From: Neisseria bacilliformis
GTDB lineage: Bacteria; Pseudomonadota; Gammaproteobacteria; Burkholderiales; Neisseriaceae
DNA length: 64,000 bases
Direction: 5' to 3'
Assembly (NCBI RefSeq): GCF_014055025.1
Contig: NZ_CP059571.1
Coordinates: 1,364,001 to 1,428,000 of the forward strand
Shown here: positions 45,652 to 57,253 of the stretch, in pieces
How positions within the stretch are numbered: position 1 is the first letter of the stretch
How the letters are laid out: each line of letters opens with the position of its first letter
Program-made: the position numbers and the translations under genes
The notes under the pieces: generated by a model
What the model saw: only the letters and a program-made list of their open reading frames with translations
What the model was told of the DNA's origin: nothing
The model's database searches: none

Positions 45652-45921
45652 ATGACCCAGCAAAAAGACAGCCTCATCGAATTCCCCTGCGCCTTCCCCA
45701 TCAAAGTGATGGGTGCGCAGCATCCCGACTTCCTGCCCGAAATCCTCGCCGCTGTGCAACGCCACGCGCCCGACACGGCCGAAGAGCACATCACTTCCCG
45801 CCCCAGCAGCGGCGGTAACTACCTCTCCGCCACCGTTACCGTGCAGGCGCAAAACCAAGAACATCTGGACGACATCTACCGCAGCCTCACCGCGCATCCT
45901 TTGGTGAAAGTGGTGCTGTGA
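45652..45921 (+). CDS. DUF493 (YbeD-like) protein
   Basis: 89-residue cytoplasmic protein of the YbeD family, a small ferredoxin-like fold resembling ACT domains. [20 protein letters not shown] and the end HPLVKVVL are typical. It stands immediately before lipB, as in many bacteria, and its TGA overlaps the lipB ATG. The ATG at 45652 follows AAGGACGACG. A regulatory role in lipoate metabolism has been suggested for the family but is unproven. Confidence 0.9.
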   Translation: MTQQKDSLIEFPCAFPIKVMGAQHPDFLPEILAAVQRHAPDTAEEHITSRPSSGGNYLSATVTVQAQNQEHLDDIYRSLTAHPLVKVVL

Positions 45922-46535
45922 TGAAAACCGTGCGCCTCGGCCGCCGCGACTATCTGCCCGTTTTCCACGCCATGCAGGCGTTCAACGACCGCCGCACGGC
46001 CGACACCGAAGACGAACTGTGGATTGTGGAACACAATCCCGTCTTCACCCAGGGCTTGGCGGGCAAGGCCGAACACCTGCTGGTGCGGGACGGCATCCCC
46101 GTCGTGCAGATCGACCGCGGCGGCCAGATTACCTACCACGGCCCCGGCCAGCTCGTCGTCTACACCATGATCGATTTCAAACGGCGCAAAACCTCGGTGC
46201 GCCGCATCGTTTCCGCCCTCGAAAACAGCATCATCGCCACCCTGGCCGCCTACGGCATCGCCGCCGCCGCCGACCCGCAGCGTCCCGGCGTGTATGTCGG
46301 CGGAAAAAAAATCGCATCGCTCGGTCTGCGCATCAAAAACGGCGCGGTCTATCACGGCCTCGCCCTCAATGTGGACATGGACCTCACCCCGTTCACCCAC
46401 ATCAACCCCTGCGGCTACGCCGGCTTGCAGATGACCCAAATCGCCGACTTCGTGCAGCCCGCCCCGTCTTTGGACAACGTGGCCGACAATCTGGTGGCGC
46501 AGCTGCGGGAAAAACTGGCCTTTGAGGCCGTCTGA
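45921..46535 (+). CDS. lipB: Octanoyltransferase LipB
   Basis: Transfers octanoate from acyl carrier protein to lipoyl domains, the first step of lipoate synthesis. 204 residues. [20 protein letters not shown] is the family signature; the catalytic Lys is in [10 protein letters not shown] and the Cys in HINPCGYAG. The start overlaps the preceding stop by one base. The end GAG GCC GTC TGA is an uptake sequence giving Glu-Ala-Val-stop. Confidence 0.97.
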   Translation: MKTVRLGRRDYLPVFHAMQAFNDRRTADTEDELWIVEHNPVFTQGLAGKAEHLLVRDGIPVVQIDRGGQITYHGPGQLVVYTMIDFKRRKTSVRRIVSALENSIIATLAAYGIAAAADPQRPGVYVGGKKIASLGLRIKNGAVYHGLALNVDMDLTPFTHINPCGYAGLQMTQIADFVQPAPSLDNVADNLVAQLREKLAFEAV

Positions 46536-46610
46536 AAACAAAATAACCGATACCAAACAACAAACTGCGCCGAAAAGGCCGTCTGAAAAAACGGAAAAGA
46601 AAGACACACC

Positions 46611-47603
46611 ATGAGTACAGAAACCACCAACCCCCTCGACAACCGCCAGGGCGTCAAACACACCGGCGCGTCCAAAACCGCCCGCATCCCCATCAAAGTC
46701 GTTCCCCTCGAACAAAAGCTGAAAAAGCCCGAATGGATACGCGCCAAGCTGCCCAATCCGAAAAAGTTTTTTGAGATTAAAGACATCCTGCGCGAGCAGA
46801 AAATGCACACCGTGTGCGAAGAAGCCGCCTGCCCCAACATCAGCGAATGTTTCAGCAAAGGCACGGCCACCTTCATGATTATGGGCGACATGTGCACCCG
46901 CCGCTGCCCCTTCTGCGCCGTCGGCCACGGCCGCCCGAATCCGCTCGACCCCGACGAGCCGCAAAACCTCGCCAACTCCGTACGCGCCATGAACCTGCGC
47001 TACGTCGTCATCACCTCGGTTGACCGCGACGACCTGCGCGACGGCGGCGCGCAGCATTTCGCCGACTGCATCACCGCCATCCGCCAGACCAGCCCGTTCA
47101 CCAAAATCGAAGTGCTGGTGCCCGATTTTCGCGGCCGCCTCGACATCGCCCTCAACATCCTCGCGCAAACCCCGCCCGACGTGATGAACCACAACCTCGA
47201 AACCCATCCGCGCCTCTACAAAATGGCGCGCCCGGGCGCGGACTACAAACACTCGCTCGAACTCCTGCGCCGCTACAAACAAATGATGCCGCACGTGCCC
47301 ACCAAGTCCGGCATTATGGTCGGCCTGGGCGAAACCGACGACGAAGTGCGCGAAATCATGGACGACATGCGCGCGCACGACATCGAAATGATTACCATCG
47401 GCCAATACCTGCAACCCTCCGACGGCCACCTGCCCGTGCTGCGCTACGTAACGCCCGACATGTTCAAGCAGTTCGAGCGCGAAGCCTACAGCAAAGGCTT
47501 CACCAACGCCGCCTGCGGCGCGATGGTGCGTTCGAGCTACCACGCCGATGAGCAGGCCGCCGAAGCCCTGCGCGAAAGCCACGGCGGCTGCGGCCATCAT
47601 TAG
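46611..47603 (+). CDS. lipA: Lipoyl synthase LipA
   Basis: Radical SAM enzyme inserting two sulfurs into octanoyl groups. 330 residues. The auxiliary cluster motif C-x4-C-x5-C is [12 protein letters not shown] and the SAM cluster motif C-x3-C-x2-C is CTRRCPFC. The family's Arg-Ser-Ser-Tyr end is present as [11 protein letters not shown]. It lies 75 bp behind lipB, with an uptake sequence between them. Confidence 0.98.
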   Translation: MSTETTNPLDNRQGVKHTGASKTARIPIKVVPLEQKLKKPEWIRAKLPNPKKFFEIKDILREQKMHTVCEEAACPNISECFSKGTATFMIMGDMCTRRCPFCAVGHGRPNPLDPDEPQNLANSVRAMNLRYVVITSVDRDDLRDGGAQHFADCITAIRQTSPFTKIEVLVPDFRGRLDIALNILAQTPPDVMNHNLETHPRLYKMARPGADYKHSLELLRRYKQMMPHVPTKSGIMVGLGETDDEVREIMDDMRAHDIEMITIGQYLQPSDGHLPVLRYVTPDMFKQFEREAYSKGFTNAACGAMVRSSYHADEQAAEALRESHGGCGHH

Positions 47604-47669
47604 AAATACTGCGGTTTTCAGAAATACTGCGGTTTTCGCACCGCCCGCAAGGCGGCGCAACCGGCCATA

Positions 47670-47710
47670 CAGGCCGTCTGAAAACCGTTTTGCCGGTTTT
47701 CAGACGGCCT
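47670..47710 (+). terminator. Uptake-sequence hairpin behind lipA
   Basis: AGGCCGTCTGAAAACCG and CGGTTTTCAGACGGCCT. Confidence 0.65.
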
Positions 47711-47833
47711 CAAATATTCGCGCCCTTGCCGTTTCGCCGCAGCGGTACGATATGGCCGTCTGAAAACCGTTTTTCGGAAACGTCATCCCCGCGCAGGCGG
47801 GGACGGCATGTTTAAGCAAGAAAGGAAAACACT

Positions 47834-49993
<2,160 letters not shown>

Positions 49994-50002
49994 CAAAGCA
50001 TG

Positions 50003-50044
50003 AGGCCGTCTGAAAAACCGAAAAACACTTTTTCAGACGGCCTT
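50003..50044 (+). terminator. Uptake-sequence hairpin behind copA
   Basis: GAGGCCGTCTGAAAAA and TTTTTCAGACGGCCTT followed by TTATTT. Confidence 0.68.
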
Positions 50045-50120
50045 TTATTTCGGTTCGCCTTCTGACAAGCGGTTTAATAATGGGATAAAATGCGCTGTTT
50101 TTTGATTACAAGGGAAAATC

Positions 50121-50609
50121 ATGGCTTGGGGCGACGGAATAGAAAAAGCAGACAAGACCAAGCCCGCCGCATCGGCGGGTGATACGCTGGCCGCCTTGTC
50201 GGCGGTGGTGATTTTTATCGTTATCGTCTTATCGGGATGTTTGAAGCTGTATGTCGAATACCGGCAATACCAATATCAGCGGCAGCTGATGGCCGGTATC
50301 GGCAAGCTGATGGAGGCGGAAGCGGAAAAACTCAAAGAACACACCGAACGGTTCACGCCCGCACAGCACATCGGCGGCACGGTGGAATATCCCGAGTTTG
50401 CGCGGGAACGCAACCTGCACGGCACAGCGAAAATCCATGTACTTATCGGCGCGGGCGGGCAGGTGAAGGATGTGAAACTGGCGCAGACCGCAGGCCACGA
50501 AATCTTGGACAGATACGCCTTGAAAGCCGCGAAAAACGGCATGTATCTGCCCGCAACCAAAGGTTTCGAGCGGGTGGAAGACATTATTTTGGTGGAATTT
50601 GAATTTTAG
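50121..50609 (+). CDS. Short TonB-family protein
   Basis: 162 residues: one N-terminal membrane segment (LAALSAVVIFIVIVLSGCLKL), a charged helical linker (LMEAEAEKLKEHTERF) and a C-terminal TonB-like domain (EYPEFARERNLHGTAKIHVLIGAGGQVKDVKLAQT ... GHEILDRYALKAAKN). There is no Pro-rich spacer and no exbB or exbD nearby. It may be a partner for a particular outer-membrane transporter or a TonB-like protein with another function. Confidence 0.78.
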   Translation: MAWGDGIEKADKTKPAASAGDTLAALSAVVIFIVIVLSGCLKLYVEYRQYQYQRQLMAGIGKLMEAEAEKLKEHTERFTPAQHIGGTVEYPEFARERNLHGTAKIHVLIGAGGQVKDVKLAQTAGHEILDRYALKAAKNGMYLPATKGFERVEDIILVEFEF

Positions 50610-50624
50610 TGTTTTCAATAATAT

Positions 50625-50666
50625 GAGGCCGTCTGAAAAACCGAAAACGCTTTTTCAGACGGCCTC
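50625..50666 (+). terminator. Uptake-sequence hairpin
   Basis: GAGGCCGTCTGAAAAACCG and CTTTTTCAGACGGCCTC, behind the TonB-like gene. Confidence 0.62.
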
Positions 50667-50688
50667 TCGAAAGCAAAAGGAACAAACC

Positions 50689-51474
50689 GTGCGCAAAACC
50701 CTGATTTTTACCGCCGCAATCCTGGCCGCGTCCGCCCCGCTGTACGCGCAAAGCTGCCGCGAAGCCGATGCTGCGGTTGCCGCCGAATACCGCAAAATGC
50801 AGGAAAACGGCAATTATGGCGGCGGGGAATGGAGCGAAGCGCGCGAACGCCGTCTGGCTGCGGCGGGCAAACGCTTTTACGCCAAATTGTCCGCCTACCT
50901 TGCCCGCCCCGAATCGTGGGGCTGCGTCTTCCCCAGACTGCTCGGCGCGGGCGCGGGCATCGCGGCGGCGGCCGACGGCAGAGTCCGCGCTTTTTCTTGG
51001 GATGAGCAAACCGGCGGCACGATGCACAACGACAAAAACCTGCTGCAATACCGCAGCGGCGGCCGAACCGCCCTGCTCGCCGAAGGCGTGTCCGGCGGCT
51101 GGGTGCGGCAGATTGCCGCCGACACCCTGCCGCGCTACGGTAAAGTGTATTTCGCCGTCTCCCGCTTTGTCGGCAGCAGCAGGCTGTATCTGGACAGAGT
51201 AGAGCTGCTGCACATCGAAAAAGGCCGTCTGAAACCCTTAAACATCATCCGCACCGCCCGTTTGGGCAACACTTTGTCCTACGAAGCCGACCTGATGGCC
51301 GAACCGCGTCTGCCCGAAGGGCGGGAAAACAACTACATCGCCTACGACGCGAAAACCCGCACCCTCAGCCTGCCCTTGGTGGTGGCGGAAAAAGAAAGCG
51401 ACGGCGACGGGCGGGTAACGGCCGGGCGCATCCGCTACTGCTTCGACGGCCTTTATTTCGTGCGGCAGAAATAA
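50689..51474 (+). CDS. Exported protein of unknown function
   Basis: 261 residues from a GTG at 50689, which has AAAAGGAAC upstream and opens a clear signal peptide (cleaved about APLYAQ). The mature protein has SCREADAAVAAEYRKM, LLGAGAGIAAAADGRVRAFSWDEQTGGTMH and NNYIAYDAKTRTLSLPLVV. No family is recognised with confidence. The frame is open further upstream only through the uptake hairpin. Confidence 0.72.
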   Translation: MRKTLIFTAAILAASAPLYAQSCREADAAVAAEYRKMQENGNYGGGEWSEARERRLAAAGKRFYAKLSAYLARPESWGCVFPRLLGAGAGIAAAADGRVRAFSWDEQTGGTMHNDKNLLQYRSGGRTALLAEGVSGGWVRQIAADTLPRYGKVYFAVSRFVGSSRLYLDRVELLHIEKGRLKPLNIIRTARLGNTLSYEADLMAEPRLPEGRENNYIAYDAKTRTLSLPLVVAEKESDGDGRVTAGRIRYCFDGLYFVRQK

Positions 51475-51567
51475 AGGCCGTCTGAAAAGCGTGCGCAAGC
51501 GTTTTTCAGAAACGTCATCCCTGTGCAGGCGGGGACGGCCTCCAACCGTGAATTTGAAGTAAAAAAC

Positions 51568-52191
51568 ATGAACAAACAAAGCATTGCATTCCCCGCCGCG
51601 CTCGCCCTGATGATCGGTGCGCTGATTGTCTGGTCGGGCATTTCGCCGCACGACCGTGCCGTATGGTATGCCGAAATCGTCCCCGTCGCGGCGGTGTGGT
51701 TCGTCTTAACCGCCACCGCCGGCCGCTTCCGTTTCAGCAACACCGCCTATTTCCTGATGAGCCTGTGGCTGGCGATGCACAGCGTCGGCGCGCATTACAC
51801 CTTCGCCGAAGTGCCGTTCGATTGGGCGAACCGCCTGCTCGCCCCGCTGCTGGGCGAAGGGCGCAACCATTTCGACCGCGTCGGCCACTACATCATCGGC
51901 TTTTACGCCTTCCCGATGGCCGAATGGCTGACCCGCCGCCGGCTCGCCGGCTTGGGCGTGGCCGTGTTTTTCGCGCTGTTTTTCATCATGGCCGTGGCGG
52001 CGGCCTACGAAATCATCGAATGGCAGTATGCCGTGATCGACGGCGGCAGCGCGGGCATCGAGTTCCTCGGCTCGCAGGGCGACGTGTGGGACGCGCAGAA
52101 AGACATGCTCGCCGACACACTTGGCGCGCTCACCTCGCTCGCGCTGTTTCTGGTTTTGCGGCCGGACAAGCGGGCAGGGCAGGGGACGTAG
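51568..52191 (+). CDS. DUF2238 (YjdF-like) inner-membrane protein
   Basis: 207 residues with about six membrane segments. AMHSVGAHYTFAEVPFDW, NHFDRVGHYIIGFYAFP, AAYEIIEWQYAV and GDVWDAQKDMLADTLGAL are characteristic of DUF2238, with conserved His, Asp and Glu residues facing a likely membrane site. Function of the family is unknown. Confidence 0.88.
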   Translation: MNKQSIAFPAALALMIGALIVWSGISPHDRAVWYAEIVPVAAVWFVLTATAGRFRFSNTAYFLMSLWLAMHSVGAHYTFAEVPFDWANRLLAPLLGEGRNHFDRVGHYIIGFYAFPMAEWLTRRRLAGLGVAVFFALFFIMAVAAAYEIIEWQYAVIDGGSAGIEFLGSQGDVWDAQKDMLADTLGALTSLALFLVLRPDKRAGQGT

Positions 52192-52533
52192 GCGGCCGTC
52201 TGAAAACAAGCAAAAGGGATTTTGAGTTTTCAGACGGCTTCTGCCGCCAAGGTAGGTGTGTGGCGCGAGCCACGCACGCGGTTTCTGTGTGGCGGTGGTT
52301 TTGGAAGCGTTTGGAAATACGAAAGGCCGTCTGAAAAGCCGTAAAACCGATTTTATAGTTGAACAAAATAAAAGATACCCATCATAGGCCGGGCTTCAGC
52401 CCAGCAAAATATCGGATAAATAGCGAGTCAGCCGGGCTGAAGCTCGGCCTACACCGAATACTTTTTATCTGTATCCACTATAACTTCGTTGAAGCTGCGC
52501 TTTCAGACGGCCTCAAAGCATACGGGCGGGCGG
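52192..52533. other. Intergenic repeats including a Correia-like element
   Basis: No gene is seen. Contains AG uptake sequences, a decayed single GTGTGG arm (about 52250-52285), the Correia-like element 52354-52482 and an ACTTCGTTGAAGCTGCGCTT unit at 52482-52503. Confidence 0.7.
52354..52482. mobile_element. Correia-like miniature element
   Basis: 129 bp bounded by TATAGTTGAACAAAATAAAA on the left and an inverted right end TTTTTATCTGTATCCACTATA. The TATAGTKGA termini and length agree with Correia repeat-enclosed elements of Neisseria, although the inner sequence differs. Nested inside at 52385-52452 is a second inverted pair built on GGCCGGGCTTCAGCCC. Confidence 0.6.
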
Positions 52534-53481
52534 TCAGCGGTGGCGGATTTCCCAGCATTGGTGGATTTTTTTGTTGCGAAAATCGTCTGGCACGGACTGT
52601 TTGGAAATGTCTTTCACAAGGTATTGTTCCGCAATGCTTTCATCGAGCGCAAACGAGCGCAGGTTGTTTGAGAAATACATCAGGCCGTTTGGGGCAAGCA
52701 GTTTCATTGCGCCCTGTATCAGGCGGGCGTGGTCGCGCTGGATGTCGAGGGTGTCGCTCATTTTTTTGCTGTTGGAGAAGCTGGGCGGGTCCATCACGAT
52801 GAGGTCGAACTGTTTGCCTGCTTCAAAGGCCGTCTGAAGATATTGGAATACGTCGGCACGGATGATTTGGTGTTTTGCCAAATCGATGCCGTTGAGCTCA
52901 AAATTGCGCCGCGCCCAGTTGAGATAGGTGTTGGATAAATCAACGGTTTCGCTGGAAACTGCGCCGCCCGTGGCCGCGTAAACGGTGAAGCTGCCGGTGT
53001 AGGAAAACAGGTTTAAAAAGCGTTTGCCCGCTGCGGTGTCGCCCACTTTTTTGCGGGTGTTGCGGTGGTCGAGAAACAGGCCGGTGTCGAGGTATTTGTC
53101 GAGGTTTACCCAAAACTTGCGGCCGTTTTCTTCGATGACGAAGTCTTCGCCCGCGCGGCCGGTTTTTTCATACTGCTGCACGCCTTTTTGACGTTCGCGG
53201 CGTTTGAGATGGATGTCGTCTGAAGAAAATCCGGTTACAAAAACAATGGCTTCAATGATTTCGGCAAGCCACGCTTCGTATTCTTCGGGCTGCATGAGCC
53301 AGCCGGTATCGTATTCCTGCAAGTGGATTTGCGAGCCGTAAACATCGACGGCAAAGGGAAACTGGGGGATGTCGCGGTCGTAAATGCGCCATGCTTCGAT
53401 ACCGTTGCGTTTTGCCCATTTCATAAGGTGTTTGATGTTTTTGCCGAGGCGGTTGGCGAAGGGAGTGGTGTTGTCGGTCAT
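52534..53481 (-). CDS. rlmK: 23S rRNA m7G2069 methyltransferase RlmK (stand-alone)
   Basis: 315-residue SAM-dependent methyltransferase corresponding to the C-terminal half of E. coli RlmKL. FANRLGKNIKHLMKWAKRNGIEAWRIYDRDIP, RERQKGVQQYEK, NLDKYLDTGLFLDHRNTRK, LNLFSYTGSFTVYAA and the catalytic-loop MDPPSFSNSKKM align in order with that protein. The RlmL half is not present here, so the two functions are separate in this organism. Confidence 0.93.
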   Translation of the reverse strand: MTDNTTPFANRLGKNIKHLMKWAKRNGIEAWRIYDRDIPQFPFAVDVYGSQIHLQEYDTGWLMQPEEYEAWLAEIIEAIVFVTGFSSDDIHLKRRERQKGVQQYEKTGRAGEDFVIEENGRKFWVNLDKYLDTGLFLDHRNTRKKVGDTAAGKRFLNLFSYTGSFTVYAATGGAVSSETVDLSNTYLNWARRNFELNGIDLAKHQIIRADVFQYLQTAFEAGKQFDLIVMDPPSFSNSKKMSDTLDIQRDHARLIQGAMKLLAPNGLMYFSNNLRSFALDESIAEQYLVKDISKQSVPDDFRNKKIHQCWEIRHR

Positions 53482-53809
53482 GGCGTTCGGACGGTTTTGT
53501 GAAAGGGATTGATTTTACCGTAATTAACGCCGCCGCGCTTGACCGTGTCGGCATACGTCTATATTATCCGCTGTTCGCCTTTTTATTACGAAGCCATCGT
53601 CTTCTGCCTAAACCGCCCGCTACGGGCGCGTTCTCTTGTTTTTCTCCGGAAAATGTATTTGCAGGTTGTTGTCGATGTTAACCACAGGCCGAAGCCGCCT
53701 GCGACAACCCTGTAACGCCAATTCTGTATTTGCCGCTACCCATCTTTGCTTCGAGGTCGTCTGATAAACATTTCGGGCGCAGCGTGTTGTTGTTTCTTGA
53801 AGGATAGCC
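53482..53809. other. rlmK-rhlE intergenic region with long rhlE leader
   Basis: No gene is seen. Contains the promoter at 53539-53567 and about 240 bases of leader, including a CCGCCCGCTACGGGCG hairpin near 53608 and a mucosa-type uptake variant GAGGTCGTCTGATAA at about 53753. RhlE's ribosome site is AAGGA at 53799-53803. Confidence 0.55.
53539..53567 (+). promoter_or_regulatory. Sigma-70 promoter of rhlE
   Basis: TTGACC, 17 bases, TATTAT (overlapping TATATT): a near-consensus -35/-10 pair with ideal spacing, giving a leader of about 235 bases before the start codon. Confidence 0.6.
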
Positions 53810-55144
53810 GTGTCTATTAAATTTTCCGATTTGAATCTCGATAAAAACATTCTTTCCGCACTCGTGAGCGCGGGCTACGAAACGCCCACGCCGATTCAGG
53901 CGCAGGCCGTGCCGTTTGCCTTAGAAGGCCGCGACATCATGGCCTCGGCGCAAACCGGCTCGGGCAAAACGGCCGCATTTCTGCTGCCCACGCTGCAACG
54001 CTTAACCCGCCGCAGCGAAAAACCGGGCAAAGGCCCGCGCGCGCTGGTGTTGACCCCCACGCGCGAATTGGCCGCGCAGGTGGAAAAAAACGCGCTCACT
54101 TACGCCAAAAACATGAAATGGTTCCGCACCGTCAGCATCGTCGGCGGCGCGTCGTTCGGCTATCAAACCCGCGCATTGAGCAAGCCGGTTGACCTGATTG
54201 TCGCCACTCCGGGCCGTCTGATGGACTTGATGGACAGCGGCAAAGTGGATTTCGCCCGCTTGGAAGTGCTGATTCTCGACGAAGCCGACCGCATGCTCGA
54301 CATGGGCTTTATCGAAGACATCGAAACCATCGTCGCAGCCACGCCTGAAGACCGCCAAACCCTGCTGTTTTCCGCTACTTGGGACGGCGCGGTCGGCAAA
54401 CTCGCCCGCAAACTCACCAAAAACCCCGAAGTGGTGGAAATCGAGCGCGTGGACGAGCAGGGCAAAATCGAAGAGCAGCTGCTTTACTGCGACGACATGC
54501 GCCATAAAAACCGCCTGCTCGACCACATTCTGCGCGATGCCAATATCGACCAGTGTGTGATTTTCACTTCCACCAAAGCCATGACCGAAGTGATCGCCGA
54601 CGAGCTTTACGAAAAAGGTTTCGCCGCCAACTGTCTGCACGGCGACATGCCGCAGGGCTGGCGCAACCGCACACTGATGGATTTGCGCAAAGGCCGCTGC
54701 AAAATTCTGGTGGCCACCGACGTGGCCGCACGCGGTATCGACGTGCCGACCATCACCCATGTGATCAACTACGACCTGCCCAAACAGGCCGAAGACTATG
54801 TGCACCGTATCGGCCGCACCGGCCGCGCAGGCCGCAGCGGCATTGCCGTTACCTTTGCCGAAGTGAACGAATATGTGAAAGTGCACAAAATCGAAAAATA
54901 CATCGGCCGCAAACTGCCCGAGCTGACTGTGGAAGGCATGGAGCCCACCCGCAAACGCAAAGCAGCCGGCGGCAAGCCGAAAGGACGCGGCGGCTGGGGC
55001 GGCAAAGGCGGCTTCGACAAAGACAAAAAATCTTTCGGCCGCCGCGAGGGCGGGTTCAAAAAAGAAGGCGGCTTTAAGAAAGAAGGATTTAAGAAAAGCG
55101 GCGGGTTTAAAGCGCGAAAAGAGGGCGCAGGCAAACGCGCGTAA
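53810..55144 (+). CDS. rhlE: DEAD-box ATP-dependent RNA helicase, RhlE type
   Basis: 444-residue RNA helicase for ribosome assembly or RNA turnover. Motifs in order: Q motif YETPTPIQAQAVP, motif I AQTGSGKT, Ia PTRELAAQ, II DEAD, III SAT, and VI HRIGRTGRAGR. The C-terminus is a basic glycine-rich tail with repeated GGFKKEG-type units from about residue 385, likely RNA-binding. The start is GTG with AAGGA upstream. The long leader suggests temperature or autogenous control. Confidence 0.94.
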   Translation: MSIKFSDLNLDKNILSALVSAGYETPTPIQAQAVPFALEGRDIMASAQTGSGKTAAFLLPTLQRLTRRSEKPGKGPRALVLTPTRELAAQVEKNALTYAKNMKWFRTVSIVGGASFGYQTRALSKPVDLIVATPGRLMDLMDSGKVDFARLEVLILDEADRMLDMGFIEDIETIVAATPEDRQTLLFSATWDGAVGKLARKLTKNPEVVEIERVDEQGKIEEQLLYCDDMRHKNRLLDHILRDANIDQCVIFTSTKAMTEVIADELYEKGFAANCLHGDMPQGWRNRTLMDLRKGRCKILVATDVAARGIDVPTITHVINYDLPKQAEDYVHRIGRTGRAGRSGIAVTFAEVNEYVKVHKIEKYIGRKLPELTVEGMEPTRKRKAAGGKPKGRGGWGGKGGFDKDKKSFGRREGGFKKEGGFKKEGFKKSGGFKARKEGAGKRA

Positions 55145-55173
55145 AATGCTTTAAATATACGCGGATAAGGCAA

Positions 55174-55208
55174 AGAGGCCGTCTGAAAAACGTTTTTCAG
55201 ACGGCCTC
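55174..55208 (+). terminator. Uptake-sequence hairpin behind rhlE
   Basis: GAGGCCGTCTGAAAAACG and CGTTTTTCAGACGGCCTC followed by TTTG. Confidence 0.66.
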
Positions 55209-55500
55209 TTTGCTTGTTTGGAACACAGGTAGGGTGTCGCCCAAGACAATACACGTGTTCTCTGCTGCATAACGAATCCGCGTATTTCCCCAAAAGCCCA
55301 AGCTGTGTGTGCTGCAAAGCAGTAGAGGCCGTCTGAAAAACGCAAACGGAGTTTTCAGACGGCCTCTTTACCGTTAAGACAGGGTGTGGCACAGCTGTGC
55401 ACACGGATTCGGCTTTGTGCAGACGCGGAATTCGTTGCGCGGCAAAGACCGCGTGCGTCGCCTTGGGGCGACGCACCCTACATAAGCAGCAAACGCGTGC

Positions 55501-55571
55501 GCCCCAAAGCAGCAGAGGCCGTCTGAAAAACCGTAAACCTGTTTTTCAGACGGCCTCTGCTGCTTTGGGGC
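55501..55571 (-). terminator. 71-bp extended uptake-sequence hairpin
   Basis: The inverted AG uptake sequences are extended outward by GCCCCAAAGCAGCAGAG and its exact inverse, giving a stem of about 31 bp, 28 bases behind the fused ATPase gene. Confidence 0.65.
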
Positions 55572-55598
55572 ATGCTAATTGTCAACAGACCCTAAGGT

Positions 55599-57230
55599 TT
55601 ACAAATCGAATGCGGCGTTGACCAGCCTTTGCGTGTATTCGGTTTGCGGGTTGCTGAATATCTGCTCGGAGGTGCCGTATTCCATCATTTCGCCAAGCTG
55701 CATGACGATGACGTTGTTGCTGACGGCGCGCACGACGGAGAGGTCGTGGCTGATGAACATGTAGGTCAGGCCGTATTTGTCCTGCAAGTCGCACAGGAGT
55801 TCGACCACTTTGACCTGCACCGAGCGGTTGAGAGCGGAGGTGGGTTCGTCGAGCAGGATGAATTTCGGGCGCAGGATGACGGCGCGGGCGATGGCGATGC
55901 GCTGGCGTTGGCCGCCGGAAAATTCGTGCGGGTAGCGGTTGAGCGCGGAGGTGGGCAGGGACACTTCGTCCAGCACGTCGAGCACGCGTTCGATGCGCTC
56001 TTTTTTGGAGAGCTGCGGCTGGTGGATGCTGAACCCTTCGCCGACGATTTCGCCCACGGTGAGGCGGGGCGAGAGCGAGCCGTAGGGGTCTTGGAAGACG
56101 ATTTGGCGTTCGGCTTTGAGGCGGCGGGCTTCTTCTTTGGAGAAGTCGCGCAGGTTGCGGCCTTCAAAGCTGATTTCGCCGGTGTAGGGCAGCATCTGCA
56201 TCACGGCTTTGCCGAAGGTGGATTTGCCCGAACCGGATTCGCCGACGATGCCGAGCGTTTCGCCGCGCCGGATTTTGACGTTCAGCCCTTTGACGGCTTT
56301 GAACACTTTGGTGGGTTTGCCGAAGAAGTTTTTTTCCAAGACAAATTCGACGCGCACGTCTTTGGCGTCGATCAGGACATCCGGATCGCCTTTGACGGGT
56401 TCGCGCACGCCGGTGGGAATGGAGTGAATGAGTTCGCGGGTGTATTCGTGCTTGGGTTCGGCAAATACTTGTTTGATTTTGCCGCGTTCGACGATTTCGC
56501 CGTGGCGCATGACGCAGACGGTTTTGGAGTAATGCTCGGCCAAGCCCAAATCATGCGTGATGAAGATAATCGCCATGCCCATCTGCTTTTGCAAATCGTG
56601 CAGCAGGTCGAGGATTTCGGCCTGGATGGTTACGTCGAGCGCGGTGGTGGGTTCGTCGGCAATTAAAAGGTCGGGGTTGTTGATGAGTGCCATGGCGATC
56701 ATGACGCGCTGCAACTGGCCGCCGGAAAATTCGTGCGGATATTGTTTCATGCGGCGTTCGGCTTCGCGGATGCCGACGCGCTGCAAGAGTTCGAGCACGC
56801 GTTTGCGGGCTTCGGCGCGGTTCCAGTCTTTGTTGTGCAGCAGGGCGGCTTCCATGAGCTGCCGGCCGATGCGCATAAAGGGGTTGAGCGAGGTCATCGG
56901 CTCTTGGAAGATGAAGGCGATGCGTCCGCCGCGCAGGTTGCGCAGGGTTTTCGCGTCGGCATCGAGGATGGAGGTGCCTTCAAAGGTGATGCGCGAGTCT
57001 TTGCCGTAGCGGGTCATTTTTTCGTCCAGAAGCCGCATGACGGACATGGACGTTACCGATTTGCCCGAGCCGGATTCGCCGACGAGGGCGAGGGTTTCGC
57101 CACGGGCGACTTTGAAGCTGATGCCGCGCACGGCGTGGACGGTTTGGTCGTGCAGGTCGAAATAGACGTTGAGGTTTTCCACCCGTAGCAGGATGTCCCG
57201 GGTTTCTGTGTTGGTTGTGTTTTCTGTCAT
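55599..57230 (-). CDS. Peptide ABC transporter, fused double ATP-binding protein
   Basis: 543 residues containing two complete nucleotide-binding domains, equivalent to OppD joined to OppF (as in YejF or GsiA). Domain 1: Walker A GESGSGKSVTSM, signature FSGGQLQRVMIAMAL, Walker B LLIADEPTTALD. Domain 2: GESGSGKSTFGKA, FSGGQRQRIAIARA, ILLDEPTSALNRS. The two oligopeptide-specific tails (RELIHSIPTG and the second near the end) are present. It is the last gene of the minus-strand operon, 23 bases after the permease gene. Confidence 0.95.
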   Translation of the reverse strand: MTENTTNTETRDILLRVENLNVYFDLHDQTVHAVRGISFKVARGETLALVGESGSGKSVTSMSVMRLLDEKMTRYGKDSRITFEGTSILDADAKTLRNLRGGRIAFIFQEPMTSLNPFMRIGRQLMEAALLHNKDWNRAEARKRVLELLQRVGIREAERRMKQYPHEFSGGQLQRVMIAMALINNPDLLIADEPTTALDVTIQAEILDLLHDLQKQMGMAIIFITHDLGLAEHYSKTVCVMRHGEIVERGKIKQVFAEPKHEYTRELIHSIPTGVREPVKGDPDVLIDAKDVRVEFVLEKNFFGKPTKVFKAVKGLNVKIRRGETLGIVGESGSGKSTFGKAVMQMLPYTGEISFEGRNLRDFSKEEARRLKAERQIVFQDPYGSLSPRLTVGEIVGEGFSIHQPQLSKKERIERVLDVLDEVSLPTSALNRYPHEFSGGQRQRIAIARAVILRPKFILLDEPTSALNRSVQVKVVELLCDLQDKYGLTYMFISHDLSVVRAVSNNVIVMQLGEMMEYGTSEQIFSNPQTEYTQRLVNAAFDL

Positions 57231-57253
57231 GGCCGTATCCTTTGGGCTGCGGT

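Larger units (their letters stand above)
55145..55598. other. Intergenic repeats between rhlE and the peptide transporter
   Basis: No gene is seen. Three uptake-sequence hairpins (55174-55208, 55325-55368, 55501-55571) and two decayed GTGTGG elements (about 55229-55262 and 55378-55481). Confidence 0.7.
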
